64,000 bases of DNA, taken from assembly GCA_949299545.1 (NCBI GenBank), contig CASGAM010000006.1:1-64000 (forward strand), given 5' to 3'. Every line of letters starts with the position of its first letter. Position 1 is the stretch's first letter. This document shows, piece after piece, positions 1-8,498 of this stretch. Origin of the DNA: an uncultured Prevotellaceae bacterium. Its GTDB lineage: Bacteria > Bacteroidota > Bacteroidia > Bacteroidales > Bacteroidaceae. The position numbers were made by a program, and so were the translations under genes. The notes under the pieces were generated by a model. That model had not been told where the DNA came from and did not search any database. It worked only from the letters and a program-made list of their open reading frames with translations.

Positions 1-1
1 A

Positions 2-13
2 GCGACAGGTCGT
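2..13. repeat. single 12-bp GCGAC-type dyad site at window edge
   Basis: The sequence GCGACAGGTCGT is identical to the third site of the four-site array near 48.17 kb. No further site follows at +21 or +22. If an array exists here, this is its last member and the rest lies left of the window. It sits just beyond the 3' end of the minus-strand GH98 gene. Confidence 0.6.
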
Positions 14-109
14 ATTTTTTATATGGTTTTGCGTCCTAATTTTTTCTTTATTGTTCGTGATAAGACTTTGATTGACATTATATAATGCACCCTGTCATGT
101 CCGTTTTTG

Positions 110-3100
110 TTATTTCACGTATATCTTATGAGTCGTTCCATCGGTATGACGAACGATATTGAGCCCTTTCTGAATCGGTTCAATCAATATGCCGGCAGGG
201 TTATAGACGCTTTCAACTTTATCTCCGGCAGATTCTATGAGATTGATTTCAGATGTATCATGCAGTTCCTTAATATTACATTCGAACAGCAAGAACTCAC
301 TCCATTCACCTGTTGCAGTCTCAAAACGGATGACATAGTCGTCTTCTTCCTTGATGTTAAACGTCATTTTAAGTGACTGAAAGTTGTTGAATTCATAGAA
401 GATGTTGCCGTTTGCATTGGGGGCTGCTAAATAAACAGGCGACTCGGCCACCATTTCACCGTTGTGCTTGTTGAGAATTTGTGCTTTATAGGCTGGTTTG
501 CCTTTCCATGCTGCCATGGCGAAAGAGAGGGTATAGTTTCCCGGAGCCAATTTGAGGGGAAATTCTGGTTGTGAGCCATAATCAGCGAAACTGTTGCGCC
601 AGTATAAAGCTTTGCCTTGATAGGCATTAAATCCATCAAAAATGCGTGGGCCGCTACCGTAACCATAGGGATATTCGTGCATTTCACCGCCTTTTCCGTC
701 TTCTGCACGCCAGCCTTTAGGTATGCTTCCACCGTTCACTTCCATAAAATCAAGATAATATGCATAGTCTTGGGCGTCAACGGAAAAGACGGGGGCTATC
801 TTTACATAGTCATCAGGCATGACAAAAGTGTTGTCATCGCGTACGATGGTGTTGTTTCGGTTAATGTCCCATTTGCGAAGCACATATCCGGGTTCAGGTT
901 CTACTTGAATGGCGATGAGTTCACCTTCCGTTGCTTGGGTGATAGTGGTCGATGCTTTGCCATGCTCGGTTTCAAGTATGGTAATGCTGAATTCTTCTTT
1001 TGGGGTTCCTGCAGGCGTATAGGTAACATTGTCTATATACATTGAGCTTGATGACATTTTTTTTATTAAAAGAGTGTTGACGCCTTCTGCAAGATCAATT
1101 TCAAAGTCAATTTTCTTCCACTCATTGGTGAGAGTCTTTTCAGCTATTAGTTTTTTGTTTGTTTTGCCGTTGGCATTGGTCATAGTGGCATAAAGCAGGC
1201 CTTTATTTTTATCGCTTGTATAACGTATACTGACAGTATAGTGTCCGGAGGTTGTCATGTTGAGGTCGTGTCTGAGCGATGAAACATTGTCAATTCCCAT
1301 GTCAACGAAACCGTTTCCGGAATGGCCACGTGCTTCCGGATACTGTTCATAGGGAAAAGTGACACAATTAAGTACATCCTTGTTATCCATGTCTTCGGCT
1401 TCAATGATGATTGTTCCTTTGTATTCGCCAGGCTGTTTGGGCAGGTCGACAGTAAGGGGCTTGCTGTTAGCCTCATCGGTGCGGCGTCCCGTGGCATTGC
1501 CGCTGCAGTTGATGGTTATGTCTACAGGTCCCAAGTGGTTTACGTCAAGGGTAAATGTATTTGTGGCAGGATCCCACGATACGGTTGAATTACCCTTAGC
1601 CTCACCACGAAGGGTCATGGTATAAGTCGGTTCCGTGGTGGCGCCATATATTATGATCTGGTCAGTAACCAGTGTCATCGTATCCGTACGGTAGTTGTTG
1701 AGATAAAAATCAATGTGGTCGGCGTATTCGCGTATCACGCCGCTGCTCAGTTTGCCCCACGTAAGTTCCATCTTATCGCATGTGTTATATTGCAAAGGTA
1801 TGTTGCCTTTAGCCGTGGTTTTACTGTTGAGGTAAGTATATGGTGTGTAAGTGATGAGTTGGTTTTTAAAACGTGACACATAAAGGTCGCCCGTACAGAC
1901 TTCGGGATACAGTTTGTTGAATTCATCTACTTTCTCGTCTTCCGAAGACCAGAAACTGTCATATGCTGATTTCTGCACAACTACGGGGATTTGTTTGGCT
2001 GCATCGTCATTGAGCGCAAGTGTGACGGGAATGGCGCGATAGCGGCCTGTCTTTTTGAAGAAACATTGATTGTTATCACCGATTCCGTCGTCTAAATTTA
2101 AGGGGTCGTTTTGCTTGTAAAGCCCATCATATATGGTTTTGATGCCGCCAAACTGGTCTTCTTCATTACCGGTTGTGACATCGTTGACAACAATTACCTT
2201 TGTTTCATTTACTACTTCTTTACGGGTGGGTATATATAACGTACCGTCTATGATTTTGCGGAACATGTCGACCCAGGCATTGTCAAAATCAGGATAGGTT
2301 TCCCAGTTCCGCTGACTGTAGCCATCGGCCGTGATTGTGGCATCCACTTCTTTGAAGTCCGTTGTCGGGATGAGTTCCGGTCCATCCCATACAGCACCGC
2401 CGTTCACGCCCGTTTGCTCCATGACTGTGCCGATTCCCAAGGATGTGGGATAGGTTTTACCGTTATTCTTACCATAAAGATATTCCATGGATGAAGTCCA
2501 CCCACACTCATCATAGCGTACACCATAGTTGTTGGCCAGTCCGGAGATAAAAGGGCCCATAACCACACTTTCATTATTGTACCACCACGAGGATGTGGTG
2601 TATTTAAAGAGCCATAAGATGGCATCGGGATATTTCTTGCATGCTTCAAGCAAGTCATTGTTGCTTTTCATCATGCCAAGGGGATTGAGAGCATGTGAAG
2701 TTCCCCCACAATAACTTATGGTTAGGAGACCGCCGTATTTGTGTGACATCTCTACTAATTGGGCAAAAAGAGCGATGCGATTATCTAAATTGCTGGAATA
2801 CTTGTCACCGGGAATATCGAATCCCCAGAATTGTTCGGCAAAATTCCAACCAAGAAAATTTGGATAGTGTTTAAAGAAGTATTCGAAAGTCTCAAGGTCA
2901 TCATCCAATATATGGGTATGGCCGCCGCTGGCGGGCTGGCAAGTGAACCACACGTTATTGGCCTGGCATACAGTTGCCCATGATTTATAGGTAAGAATGG
3001 CATTCTGAGGCCTTGTATGTATTCCTTTTGCGACATCGTAGGAGCATGAGAGCGATAGGTTGAAACATACGTAAGGCTTAATGTCGTCTGGTATTAAGTC

Positions 3101-3262
3101 AATAATCTTCTGTGGATCTGCTTTGACCCACACATCAATATGTACAATCCACATCGGATGCTTTGAGTCTATGGGGCGTCGCTGTTGAGCCATCATTGTC
3201 AGCGTTGAAGCCATTAATAATATTGCTGATAATACTTTGTGGAGTAAAGAGGAAGTTTTCAT
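110..3262 (-). CDS. secreted GH98 family endo-glycosidase with CBM-like and repeat domains
   Basis: This is a multidomain secreted glycosidase of 1050 residues. After an N-terminal signal peptide ending near MMAQQ comes a GH98-type catalytic module (about 30-350), including GWNFAEQFWGFD, YDECGW and VWDGPE, which carry plausible acidic catalytic residues. A second GH98-associated region follows to about 600. Then come a CBM6/35-like beta-sandwich starting at IIIEAEDMD (about 615-748), a divergent InlB-type repeat (about 755-822), another beta-rich domain, and a tail at about 1000-1050 ending GLNIVRHTDGTTHKIYVK, like Bacteroidota C-terminal sorting or anchoring tails. Characterised GH98 enzymes release blood-group trisaccharides from glycans; some act on xylan. 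The substrate here is not decidable. The start MKTSS is chosen because the signal peptide begins there; an ATG 14 codons upstream exists. The gene is an orphan: no SusC/D pair adjoins it. No clear -7 box was found upstream. Confidence 0.85.
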   Translation of the reverse strand: MKTSSLLHKVLSAILLMASTLTMMAQQRRPIDSKHPMWIVHIDVWVKADPQKIIDLIPDDIKPYVCFNLSLSCSYDVAKGIHTRPQNAILTYKSWATVCQANNVWFTCQPASGGHTHILDDDLETFEYFFKHYPNFLGWNFAEQFWGFDIPGDKYSSNLDNRIALFAQLVEMSHKYGGLLTISYCGGTSHALNPLGMMKSNNDLLEACKKYPDAILWLFKYTTSSWWYNNESVVMGPFISGLANNYGVRYDECGWTSSMEYLYGKNNGKTYPTSLGIGTVMEQTGVNGGAVWDGPELIPTTDFKEVDATITADGYSQRNWETYPDFDNAWVDMFRKIIDGTLYIPTRKEVVNETKVIVVNDVTTGNEEDQFGGIKTIYDGLYKQNDPLNLDDGIGDNNQCFFKKTGRYRAIPVTLALNDDAAKQIPVVVQKSAYDSFWSSEDEKVDEFNKLYPEVCTGDLYVSRFKNQLITYTPYTYLNSKTTAKGNIPLQYNTCDKMELTWGKLSSGVIREYADHIDFYLNNYRTDTMTLVTDQIIIYGATTEPTYTMTLRGEAKGNSTVSWDPATNTFTLDVNHLGPVDITINCSGNATGRRTDEANSKPLTVDLPKQPGEYKGTIIIEAEDMDNKDVLNCVTFPYEQYPEARGHSGNGFVDMGIDNVSSLRHDLNMTTSGHYTVSIRYTSDKNKGLLYATMTNANGKTNKKLIAEKTLTNEWKKIDFEIDLAEGVNTLLIKKMSSSSMYIDNVTYTPAGTPKEEFSITILETEHGKASTTITQATEGELIAIQVEPEPGYVLRKWDINRNNTIVRDDNTFVMPDDYVKIAPVFSVDAQDYAYYLDFMEVNGGSIPKGWRAEDGKGGEMHEYPYGYGSGPRIFDGFNAYQGKALYWRNSFADYGSQPEFPLKLAPGNYTLSFAMAAWKGKPAYKAQILNKHNGEMVAESPVYLAAPNANGNIFYEFNNFQSLKMTFNIKEEDDYVIRFETATGEWSEFLLFECNIKELHDTSEINLIESAGDKVESVYNPAGILIEPIQKGLNIVRHTDGTTHKIYVK

Positions 3263-3850
3263 ATATTTAATGTCTTTGGTAAATATTGGGACGTATGAAT
3301 GCACATCGCTATCAGTTCATATCCGTGTGCTTTGTCAATCCGTCTCATATTGTTTATGTCAAACAGTATCGTTTAGTTGTGGTAGTCTTGCTGATAAACT
3401 TTATGCAGGTCTTATCAGGCTTGTCCGGAATATCTTATTAACATTCTTATTCTTGAGGAATGAGATTGGGAATTTTATTATGGATGTACTGAACAGTTTG
3501 TTTCTGACCAATGATTATTTTTCATAATAGAAAAACAGAAATGGGAATCTGCAGGTTTTAAGGTCTTTATAGTCATTTTATTATTGACATACGCAAAATA
3601 AAATGGAATATGAGGAATATAATTTTTTTGTTGTTACGTGCTTTTGTAGAAATGTAACATTTTGGTGGACTTCTGAAAATATGCAGTTAAACATATTAGC
3701 GTGAAGTAGGATTTAGATTCACCTTTTATTTATATTTTTTGTTCAGACGATAGAAACCGGTAAAATAGTTAGCTATGCTGCTTGGGGTTTGCAACGAAGA
3801 GAAAAAAGCACTTTTATCTTAACCTGTTGTTCGTAATCTATTATATAAGG

Positions 3851-3871
3851 AAAAGGCGTATGAGCCTTTTT
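3851..3871. terminator. putative bidirectional intrinsic terminator
   Basis: A perfect 7-bp stem (AAAAGGC/GCCTTTT) with a 6-nt loop is flanked by T-rich sequence on the plus strand and TTTTCC on the minus strand. It lies about 90 bp beyond the acyltransferase stop, so it can end that operon. Confidence 0.6.
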
Positions 3872-3913
3872 GTTCGGGGATATGCGTATAAGTATGCATG
3901 ATATGTAAAGGAG

Positions 3914-3950
3914 AATGCCTGTCTTGCGATAATGTTGCAGGACAAGCATT
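3914..3950 (-). terminator. hairpin directly after acyltransferase stop
   Basis: Arms AATGCCTGTCTTGC and GCAGGACAAGCATT pair over 14 positions with one mismatch and one G-U pair, around a 9-nt loop. It begins 8 bp past the minus-strand stop codon. There is no strong U-run, so it may act as a 3' stabiliser or a weak terminator. Confidence 0.45.
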
Positions 3951-3957
3951 TCGTTTC

Positions 3958-4716
3958 CTATTGGTCTTTGTTTTCTACAAAACCTTGTCTTTCTTTGGGT
4001 AGCCCTTCCATGACTACTTGATAGGCCTCTTCCATGGTCTGACTTATGTTGTCAGTTCCTTTTCCTTTAGGTGGAATTGGTTTGTGGATGGTCATGACAA
4101 GTCTGTGCCATTTCACAAAGTTGAAACCGGCTGTCCGGGGCAGGATGTCGAATGAACCGTCGATTGTAACCGGTACGACGGGCAACTGTAACTCGTCGGC
4201 GAGCTGGAACGCTCCTTTTTTAAAGATTCCCATGTGGCCGGTAAAGGTACGAGATCCTTCGGGGAAGACAACTAATGAGGTTCCTTCGCGGAGGATTTCG
4301 CGTGCTTTGTTATATGTTTCCTGTATCTTTTTGGGTCCTGATTTGTCTACAAAAATATGGCGTGCGCTTTCGCAGGCTTTTCCCACGAGGAAGATGTTGC
4401 GAAGTGATTTTTTCATCATCCATTTGAAATTGCGGCCTAAGAAACCGTAGATGAGAAAAATGTCAAAAGCGCCCTGATGGTTGGCTACGAAAACGTACGA
4501 TGTTTTCTTGTCTACGTTTTCATGGCCATGTATTTCGACCGGTATCAACAATACGCGGCATACGATAATGGACCAAATCTTGCCGGGATAGTATCCCCAA
4601 AAATGTGCATTGCCAATCCATGAACCGAGTATGGTGACGATTGATGTAAGAATGGTGCATACCAATATGATTGGTAAGGCGATGCAGAGCTGGTAGATTT
4701 TGTAGATGAAACTCAT
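3958..4716 (-). CDS. plsC: 1-acyl-sn-glycerol-3-phosphate acyltransferase (PlsC family)
   Basis: The 252-residue inner-membrane protein has an N-terminal hydrophobic segment (about 5-35) and the acyltransferase motifs: NHQGAFD (H80-x4-D85), FPEGSRT (151-157) and VPVTIDG (181-187). By family it acylates lysophosphatidic acid to phosphatidic acid in phospholipid synthesis, but related proteins acylate other lysolipids, and Bacteroidota carry several paralogs. It is the last gene of the minus-strand cluster starting with pyrC, 45 bp behind the metallophosphoesterase gene. A -7 box in that gap suggests it also has its own promoter. The fold assignment is strong; the exact acceptor is less certain. 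Confidence 0.85.
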   Translation of the reverse strand: MSFIYKIYQLCIALPIILVCTILTSIVTILGSWIGNAHFWGYYPGKIWSIIVCRVLLIPVEIHGHENVDKKTSYVFVANHQGAFDIFLIYGFLGRNFKWMMKKSLRNIFLVGKACESARHIFVDKSGPKKIQETYNKAREILREGTSLVVFPEGSRTFTGHMGIFKKGAFQLADELQLPVVPVTIDGSFDILPRTAGFNFVKWHRLVMTIHKPIPPKGKGTDNISQTMEEAYQVVMEGLPKERQGFVENKDQ

Positions 4717-4744
4717 AGCGTTGATGGTCTATAGTTTGACAATG

Positions 4745-4752
4745 CAAAGTTA
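4745..4752 (-). promoter_or_regulatory. -7 box for acyltransferase gene
   Basis: CAAAGTTA on the plus strand reads TAACTTTG on the minus strand, matching the Bacteroidota TAnnTTTG box, 28 bp before the ATG. No clear -33 TTG was seen, so this is a probable rather than certain internal promoter. Confidence 0.55.
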
Positions 4753-4761
4753 AGGATTTTT

Positions 4762-5952
4762 TTATTTCTTGTGTAATGTGATGACATTTATTTCAGGCCA
4801 TGCGCCAAAACGGAAAGGCAGGAGGGCTCCGCCCACACCGAGGCTGACATTCAGGCTGCGCCCGTCTTCACTATAGATGCCGCCCCATTCCGGGTATATC
4901 AGCTGTGATGGCGACCAACCGAATAACATGAATTGCATGCCGTGTGTGTGGCCGGAAAGCGTGAGCTGGATGTCGGTTTGCGGCAGTACCTTTCTCCGCC
5001 AGTGGGTAGGATCGTGGCTCAGGAGTATTTTAAACAAGGTGGGAGTGTCGGATTGCGGCTTATAGCCCGGTAAGCTGCCAAGAGCTTTCTTCAGGTCGCC
5101 CCGTTCGGGGAAAGGAGGCGTACCGTCGTTTTCCACACCGATAATGGCGATACTGTCGGTGCCGTGCCTGATGATGCGATGCTCGTTCAGGAGTAGTTGC
5201 CAACCTATTGTTTTCATTTTCTGTTTAAATAAGGTTCGCTGCAACGCTTGTTCATGAGGTGACAGGTAGCGTGCATAGGTGATGTAGTCGTGGTTACCCA
5301 TAACGCTATAAACTCCGTCGGTTGCCCAAAGTCGGCTGAGCGGTTCTTCAAAGCCGTCGAATTCATGGACGTCGGTGCTGACTAAGTCGCCGGTAAAAAC
5401 TATCATGTCGGCTTTTTGCGCAAGGATGGCATCAACGACTTTGTCTACAATATGCGGTCGGTTTCGGAATGAGGTGAGATGCATGTCGGTGAATTGTACG
5501 ATGCGGTAGCCATCAAATGCTAAAGGCAGGTCAGGAGACTCGTATTCGATGTGCTTGACTTTCAGATTGGAAGGGCCGAAGGTCATACCCGCAAGCAGAA
5601 TGGCGAAAAGAGCTATGGCGGAAGCCATACTGATGAACGAGAGTACTTTCCTGGCTTTTTTCCATAATAGTCCGATGCCGGTGGCAAAAATGTCGGCAAT
5701 CATGAAAAACGTTTTTGGTAATGCCACGAGCATGTAGGCATTGAAGAAGACAAGCATGGATTTCATGTTTGCAGGTGTGTGGCTTTCGTTGAGTGCCAGT
5801 AAAAGGGCAGCCAGAAGCAGTAGGATGTTTGGGGCAAAGGCCAGGATGTATACCCATAGGCGCCGCCTCTTTCGGGCAAAGAATTTTATGTAAAGATATA
5901 AGTCTGGTAAGATAAGTGTGATGAGTAAGACATAAATAATGCGTAGAACCAT
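4762..5952 (-). CDS. membrane-anchored calcineurin-like metallophosphoesterase
   Basis: This 396-residue protein has about four N-terminal membrane segments (residues 1-125) followed by a complete binuclear metallophosphoesterase domain: TDMH (D156, H158), TGD (D189), GNHD (N220, H221), SHDP (H313) and GHTHG (H335, H337). This layout matches the YkuE/YaeI/LpxG branch, some of which cleave UDP-2,3-diacylglucosamine in lipid A synthesis, while others are unassigned. It sits 12 bp behind the MetH-activation-domain gene and ahead of the acyltransferase, probably in one transcript. A lipid-linked substrate is an inference from the membrane anchor and the PlsC neighbour. Confidence 0.8.
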   Translation of the reverse strand: MVLRIIYVLLITLILPDLYLYIKFFARKRRRLWVYILAFAPNILLLLAALLLALNESHTPANMKSMLVFFNAYMLVALPKTFFMIADIFATGIGLLWKKARKVLSFISMASAIALFAILLAGMTFGPSNLKVKHIEYESPDLPLAFDGYRIVQFTDMHLTSFRNRPHIVDKVVDAILAQKADMIVFTGDLVSTDVHEFDGFEEPLSRLWATDGVYSVMGNHDYITYARYLSPHEQALQRTLFKQKMKTIGWQLLLNEHRIIRHGTDSIAIIGVENDGTPPFPERGDLKKALGSLPGYKPQSDTPTLFKILLSHDPTHWRRKVLPQTDIQLTLSGHTHGMQFMLFGWSPSQLIYPEWGGIYSEDGRSLNVSLGVGGALLPFRFGAWPEINVITLHKK

Positions 5953-5964
5953 GTTCAGATGTTT

Positions 5965-6906
5965 TTATAAGTTAGCAATGAGGAATTTTTTCATGGCCTC
6001 TTCGGGCAGTCCGCGACGGCGGGCATAGTCTTGTAGCTGGTCATGCCCTATTTTCCCGATGGCGAAGTAACGTGCAGCAGGGTGGGCTATCATCAATCCC
6101 GAGACGGAAGCATGGGGCGACATAGCGCCGTTCTCAGTGAGTTGGATGCCGATATTACTGAAGTCGATGAGCCGGTCGAGCAGAAAATTGATGCTTTGGT
6201 CGGGTAGCGACGGGTAACCCACCGCCGGGCGGATGCCCTTAAACTTTTCCATGAAAAGTTCGGCAATGGTCAGTTGTTCGTCGGCTGCATAACCCCAGAA
6301 TGTTTTACGGACTTGTTCGTGCATTCGTTCCGTAGCAGCTTCTGCAAGTCTGTCTGCCAATGTTTGACAAAGCAGATGCTTGAAATTGTCGGCGTAAGAT
6401 CCTTCTTCGTACATGTGTTCTATTTCAGAGTCTACAGTGGCGGCAAAGATGCCTATTTTGTCACGGCTGCTATTTTTTGCCGGCCGGATGAAATCGGCTA
6501 TGCAGAGGCAGTAGCCGTCCTTGTTCTGGCACTGTTGACGGAGTAGTGGAAGCCGAAATGTATGTTGTTGGTTTGAATCGTTCGGTATGTCGTCTGTATC
6601 CAGATAGATCAGAAGGTCGTCATCGTCGCTGTTGGCTTCAAATAGACCGAAACGGGTGTGTGCCTTAAAGTCAGTGGCCAGAATGCTTAACATGCGATTA
6701 GCATCTTTGAATAATTGCATCGCTTCGGCCGCTTTAGGACGGTCGCTTTCGTCGAACGACGCCAGCCAACTTGCACGACACGCGTCACAACCATGTATGT
6801 TTGCGATGGCGGCGAATCGAGATTCAAATCCCCATGCGTGAAAGAAGTATATCCAGTTGATGTAAGGAATGATGTCCGTCAGTGGGTAAGTGATTGTTTT
6901 TATCAT
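5965..6906 (-). CDS. stand-alone MetH-type activation (AdoMet-binding) domain protein
   Basis: The 313 residues resemble only the C-terminal reactivation domain of cobalamin-dependent methionine synthase. Recognisable blocks are FIRPAKNSSRDKIGIFAAT, LAEAATERMHEQVRKTFWGY, GYPSLPDQS and YFAIGKIGHDQLQDYARRRG, the last close to the MetH block around YFxVGKIxxDQ. In MetH this domain binds S-adenosylmethionine and re-methylates oxidised cobalamin. The homocysteine, folate and B12 domains are absent, so the protein must act in trans on a separate MetH core or do something else. It overlaps the end of pyrC by 4 bp (ATGA), so translation is probably coupled. The domain call is strong; the role is inferred. 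Confidence 0.8.
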   Translation of the reverse strand: MIKTITYPLTDIIPYINWIYFFHAWGFESRFAAIANIHGCDACRASWLASFDESDRPKAAEAMQLFKDANRMLSILATDFKAHTRFGLFEANSDDDDLLIYLDTDDIPNDSNQQHTFRLPLLRQQCQNKDGYCLCIADFIRPAKNSSRDKIGIFAATVDSEIEHMYEEGSYADNFKHLLCQTLADRLAEAATERMHEQVRKTFWGYAADEQLTIAELFMEKFKGIRPAVGYPSLPDQSINFLLDRLIDFSNIGIQLTENGAMSPHASVSGLMIAHPAARYFAIGKIGHDQLQDYARRRGLPEEAMKKFLIANL

Positions 6907-8249
6907 CGGTCGAATGTGAGAGCCTGTCCGCGATAGTCATCGTCGACATGGCCGTGGTTATATACTAAATGGCCGTTGCAATAGGTTTGTTCCACGCGCC
7001 ATCCGAATGTTTCACCTTCAAGCGGACTCCAGCCGCATTTGCTGAGAATATCTTCCTTGCAGAGCGCCCAAGGGCAATCGGGGCGCAGCAGTACAAGGTC
7101 GGCCTGCAACCCTTCGCGTAGGAATCCTCGTCCTGCAATCTGGAAGAGGCGTGCCGGGGCATGACACATGAGTTCAACAACCTGTTCTACTGAAAGAATC
7201 CCCTTGTCGGCCAAAGACAGCATGCTGACGAGTGAAAATTGTATCATTGGCATACCGGAAACGGCCTTGACACAGCCGCCGGTTTTTTCACAGAGAAGAT
7301 GGGGGGCATGGTCGGTTCCTACGACATCGATGCGTCCGTCTGTGAGCGCACGGCGCAGGGCATCGCGGTCGGCCATGGTTTTGATGGCCGGGTTGCATTT
7401 TATGCGTGTTCCCAAACGTGTATAGTCTTTGTCGCTAAAGAGCAGATGGGCGACGCAGACTTCAGCAGTGATACGCTTGTCATGGTTGTTTGTACGTAAA
7501 GGAGTCGGGGAAAACAGTTCAAGTTCGCGTTCTGTCGTGACATGTGCCACGTGCAGACGGGCACCGGTTTCACGAGCTAAACTGACAGCTAAGGCTGTTG
7601 AGCGATAGCATGCTTCTGTACTGCGAATCTCTGGATGGTATTGCACATCTGGATCTTCGCCATATAATTCCTTATAAGTTTGCAGGTTCGCACGGATGAT
7701 GGCTGAGTCTTCACAATGAGTCATGATGAGGATTGGCGATTGGCTGAAAACTTGCCGGAGTGCGTCAATACGGTCAACTAACATGTTCCCGGTGCTACTG
7801 CCCATGAAAAGTTTTACACCGCAGACTTTTTGTGGGTCGAGTTCGGGTAGCAAATGGGCATTGTCGTTGGTTGCCCCGAAAAAGAAAGAATAGTTGACAC
7901 GGCTTTTTTCCGCTCCGAGCCGAAACTTCTGCTGCAAGGTTTCCAACGTCGTGGTGAGCGGTTGGACGTTGGGCATGTCCATGAACGACGTTACGCCGCC
8001 TGCGGCCGCAGCGCGGCTTTCGCTTTCGATGTCTGCCTTGTGGGTCAGTCCTGGCTCGCGGAAGTGTACATGGTCATCGATAACACCGGGAATGAGAAAC
8101 AACCCTTCGGCATCGATGATACGGTCAGCTCCCTGAACGGGAGTGCCGGCATGTGCAATTTGTGCAATCCGTTCGCCGTCGATAAGGACAGAACCGGTAA
8201 AGCGTTGTCCTTCATTTATGATTGTGGCGTTTTTGATTAAGGTTTTCAT
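6903..8249 (-). CDS. pyrC: dihydroorotase (class I, amidohydrolase superfamily)
   Basis: This 448-residue cytoplasmic zinc enzyme interconverts N-carbamoyl-L-aspartate and dihydroorotate in pyrimidine synthesis. The metal-binding HVHFREPG block has H60 and H62, followed by GGVTSFMDMPN, KLFMGSSTG (likely carboxylated-lysine region), THCED, HVAHVTT and TDHAPH with the catalytic Asp. The length fits class I dihydroorotases. It heads a four-gene minus-strand cluster. A -7 box about 60 bp upstream supports the chosen ATG. It is transcribed divergently from hypD. Confidence 0.93.
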   Translation of the reverse strand: MKTLIKNATIINEGQRFTGSVLIDGERIAQIAHAGTPVQGADRIIDAEGLFLIPGVIDDHVHFREPGLTHKADIESESRAAAAGGVTSFMDMPNVQPLTTTLETLQQKFRLGAEKSRVNYSFFFGATNDNAHLLPELDPQKVCGVKLFMGSSTGNMLVDRIDALRQVFSQSPILIMTHCEDSAIIRANLQTYKELYGEDPDVQYHPEIRSTEACYRSTALAVSLARETGARLHVAHVTTERELELFSPTPLRTNNHDKRITAEVCVAHLLFSDKDYTRLGTRIKCNPAIKTMADRDALRRALTDGRIDVVGTDHAPHLLCEKTGGCVKAVSGMPMIQFSLVSMLSLADKGILSVEQVVELMCHAPARLFQIAGRGFLREGLQADLVLLRPDCPWALCKEDILSKCGWSPLEGETFGWRVEQTYCNGHLVYNHGHVDDDYRGQALTFDR

Positions 8250-8310
8250 ATCATTCTTGTTTTTAGAGAGTTTTGGGGACAGATGGTGTCACGTCTGACT
8301 CTTGCTGTTG

Positions 8311-8318
8311 CAAAAATA
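8311..8318 (-). promoter_or_regulatory. -7 box for pyrC operon
   Basis: CAAAAATA reads TATTTTTG on the minus strand, matching TAnnTTTG, and gives a leader of about 55-60 nt before the pyrC ATG. Confidence 0.6.
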
Positions 8319-8412
8319 CGAAATAGTTCCCGATATGTGACGAGTTTGATTTGTTAATTTGGTCGTGTTATGCAATAAAGCCTTGAACTGTTCTGTTGTC
8401 TGCGAGAAAAAG

Positions 8413-8429
8413 TTCCGATGCTCACGGAA
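8413..8429. promoter_or_regulatory. possible operator upstream of hypD
   Basis: An inverted repeat TTCCG-n7-CGGAA is centred about 50 bp upstream of the hypD -7 box, between the divergent pyrC and hypD promoters. It is short and single, so it is only a candidate site for an activator of the hydroxyproline genes. Confidence 0.3.
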
Positions 8430-8468
8430 ATAATTACATTAAAAGGGCTTATGTCAGATGCTTTTTAG

Positions 8469-8476
8469 TAACTTTG
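8469..8476 (+). promoter_or_regulatory. -7 box for hypD
   Basis: TAACTTTG followed by CA, 22 bp before the ATG at 8499. It supports that start rather than one further upstream, and leaves a very short leader. Confidence 0.65.
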
Positions 8477-8498
8477 CATGTGTTAATAAACCGATAAT

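Larger units (their letters stand above)
3265..3957. other. intergenic spacer between GH98 gene and acyltransferase
   Basis: About 690 bp of AT-rich DNA without a credible gene. It lies upstream of the GH98 gene and downstream of the acyltransferase, both on the minus strand. It holds two hairpins near the acyltransferase end (annotated separately). I found no TAnnTTTG box reading toward the GH98 gene, so that gene's promoter is unidentified and may be of another sigma class. Confidence 0.6.

Noticed and set aside
76..87. CATTATATAATG palindrome downstream of the GH98 gene
   Set aside because: It is a short AT-rich palindrome likely to arise by chance; no context supports a function.
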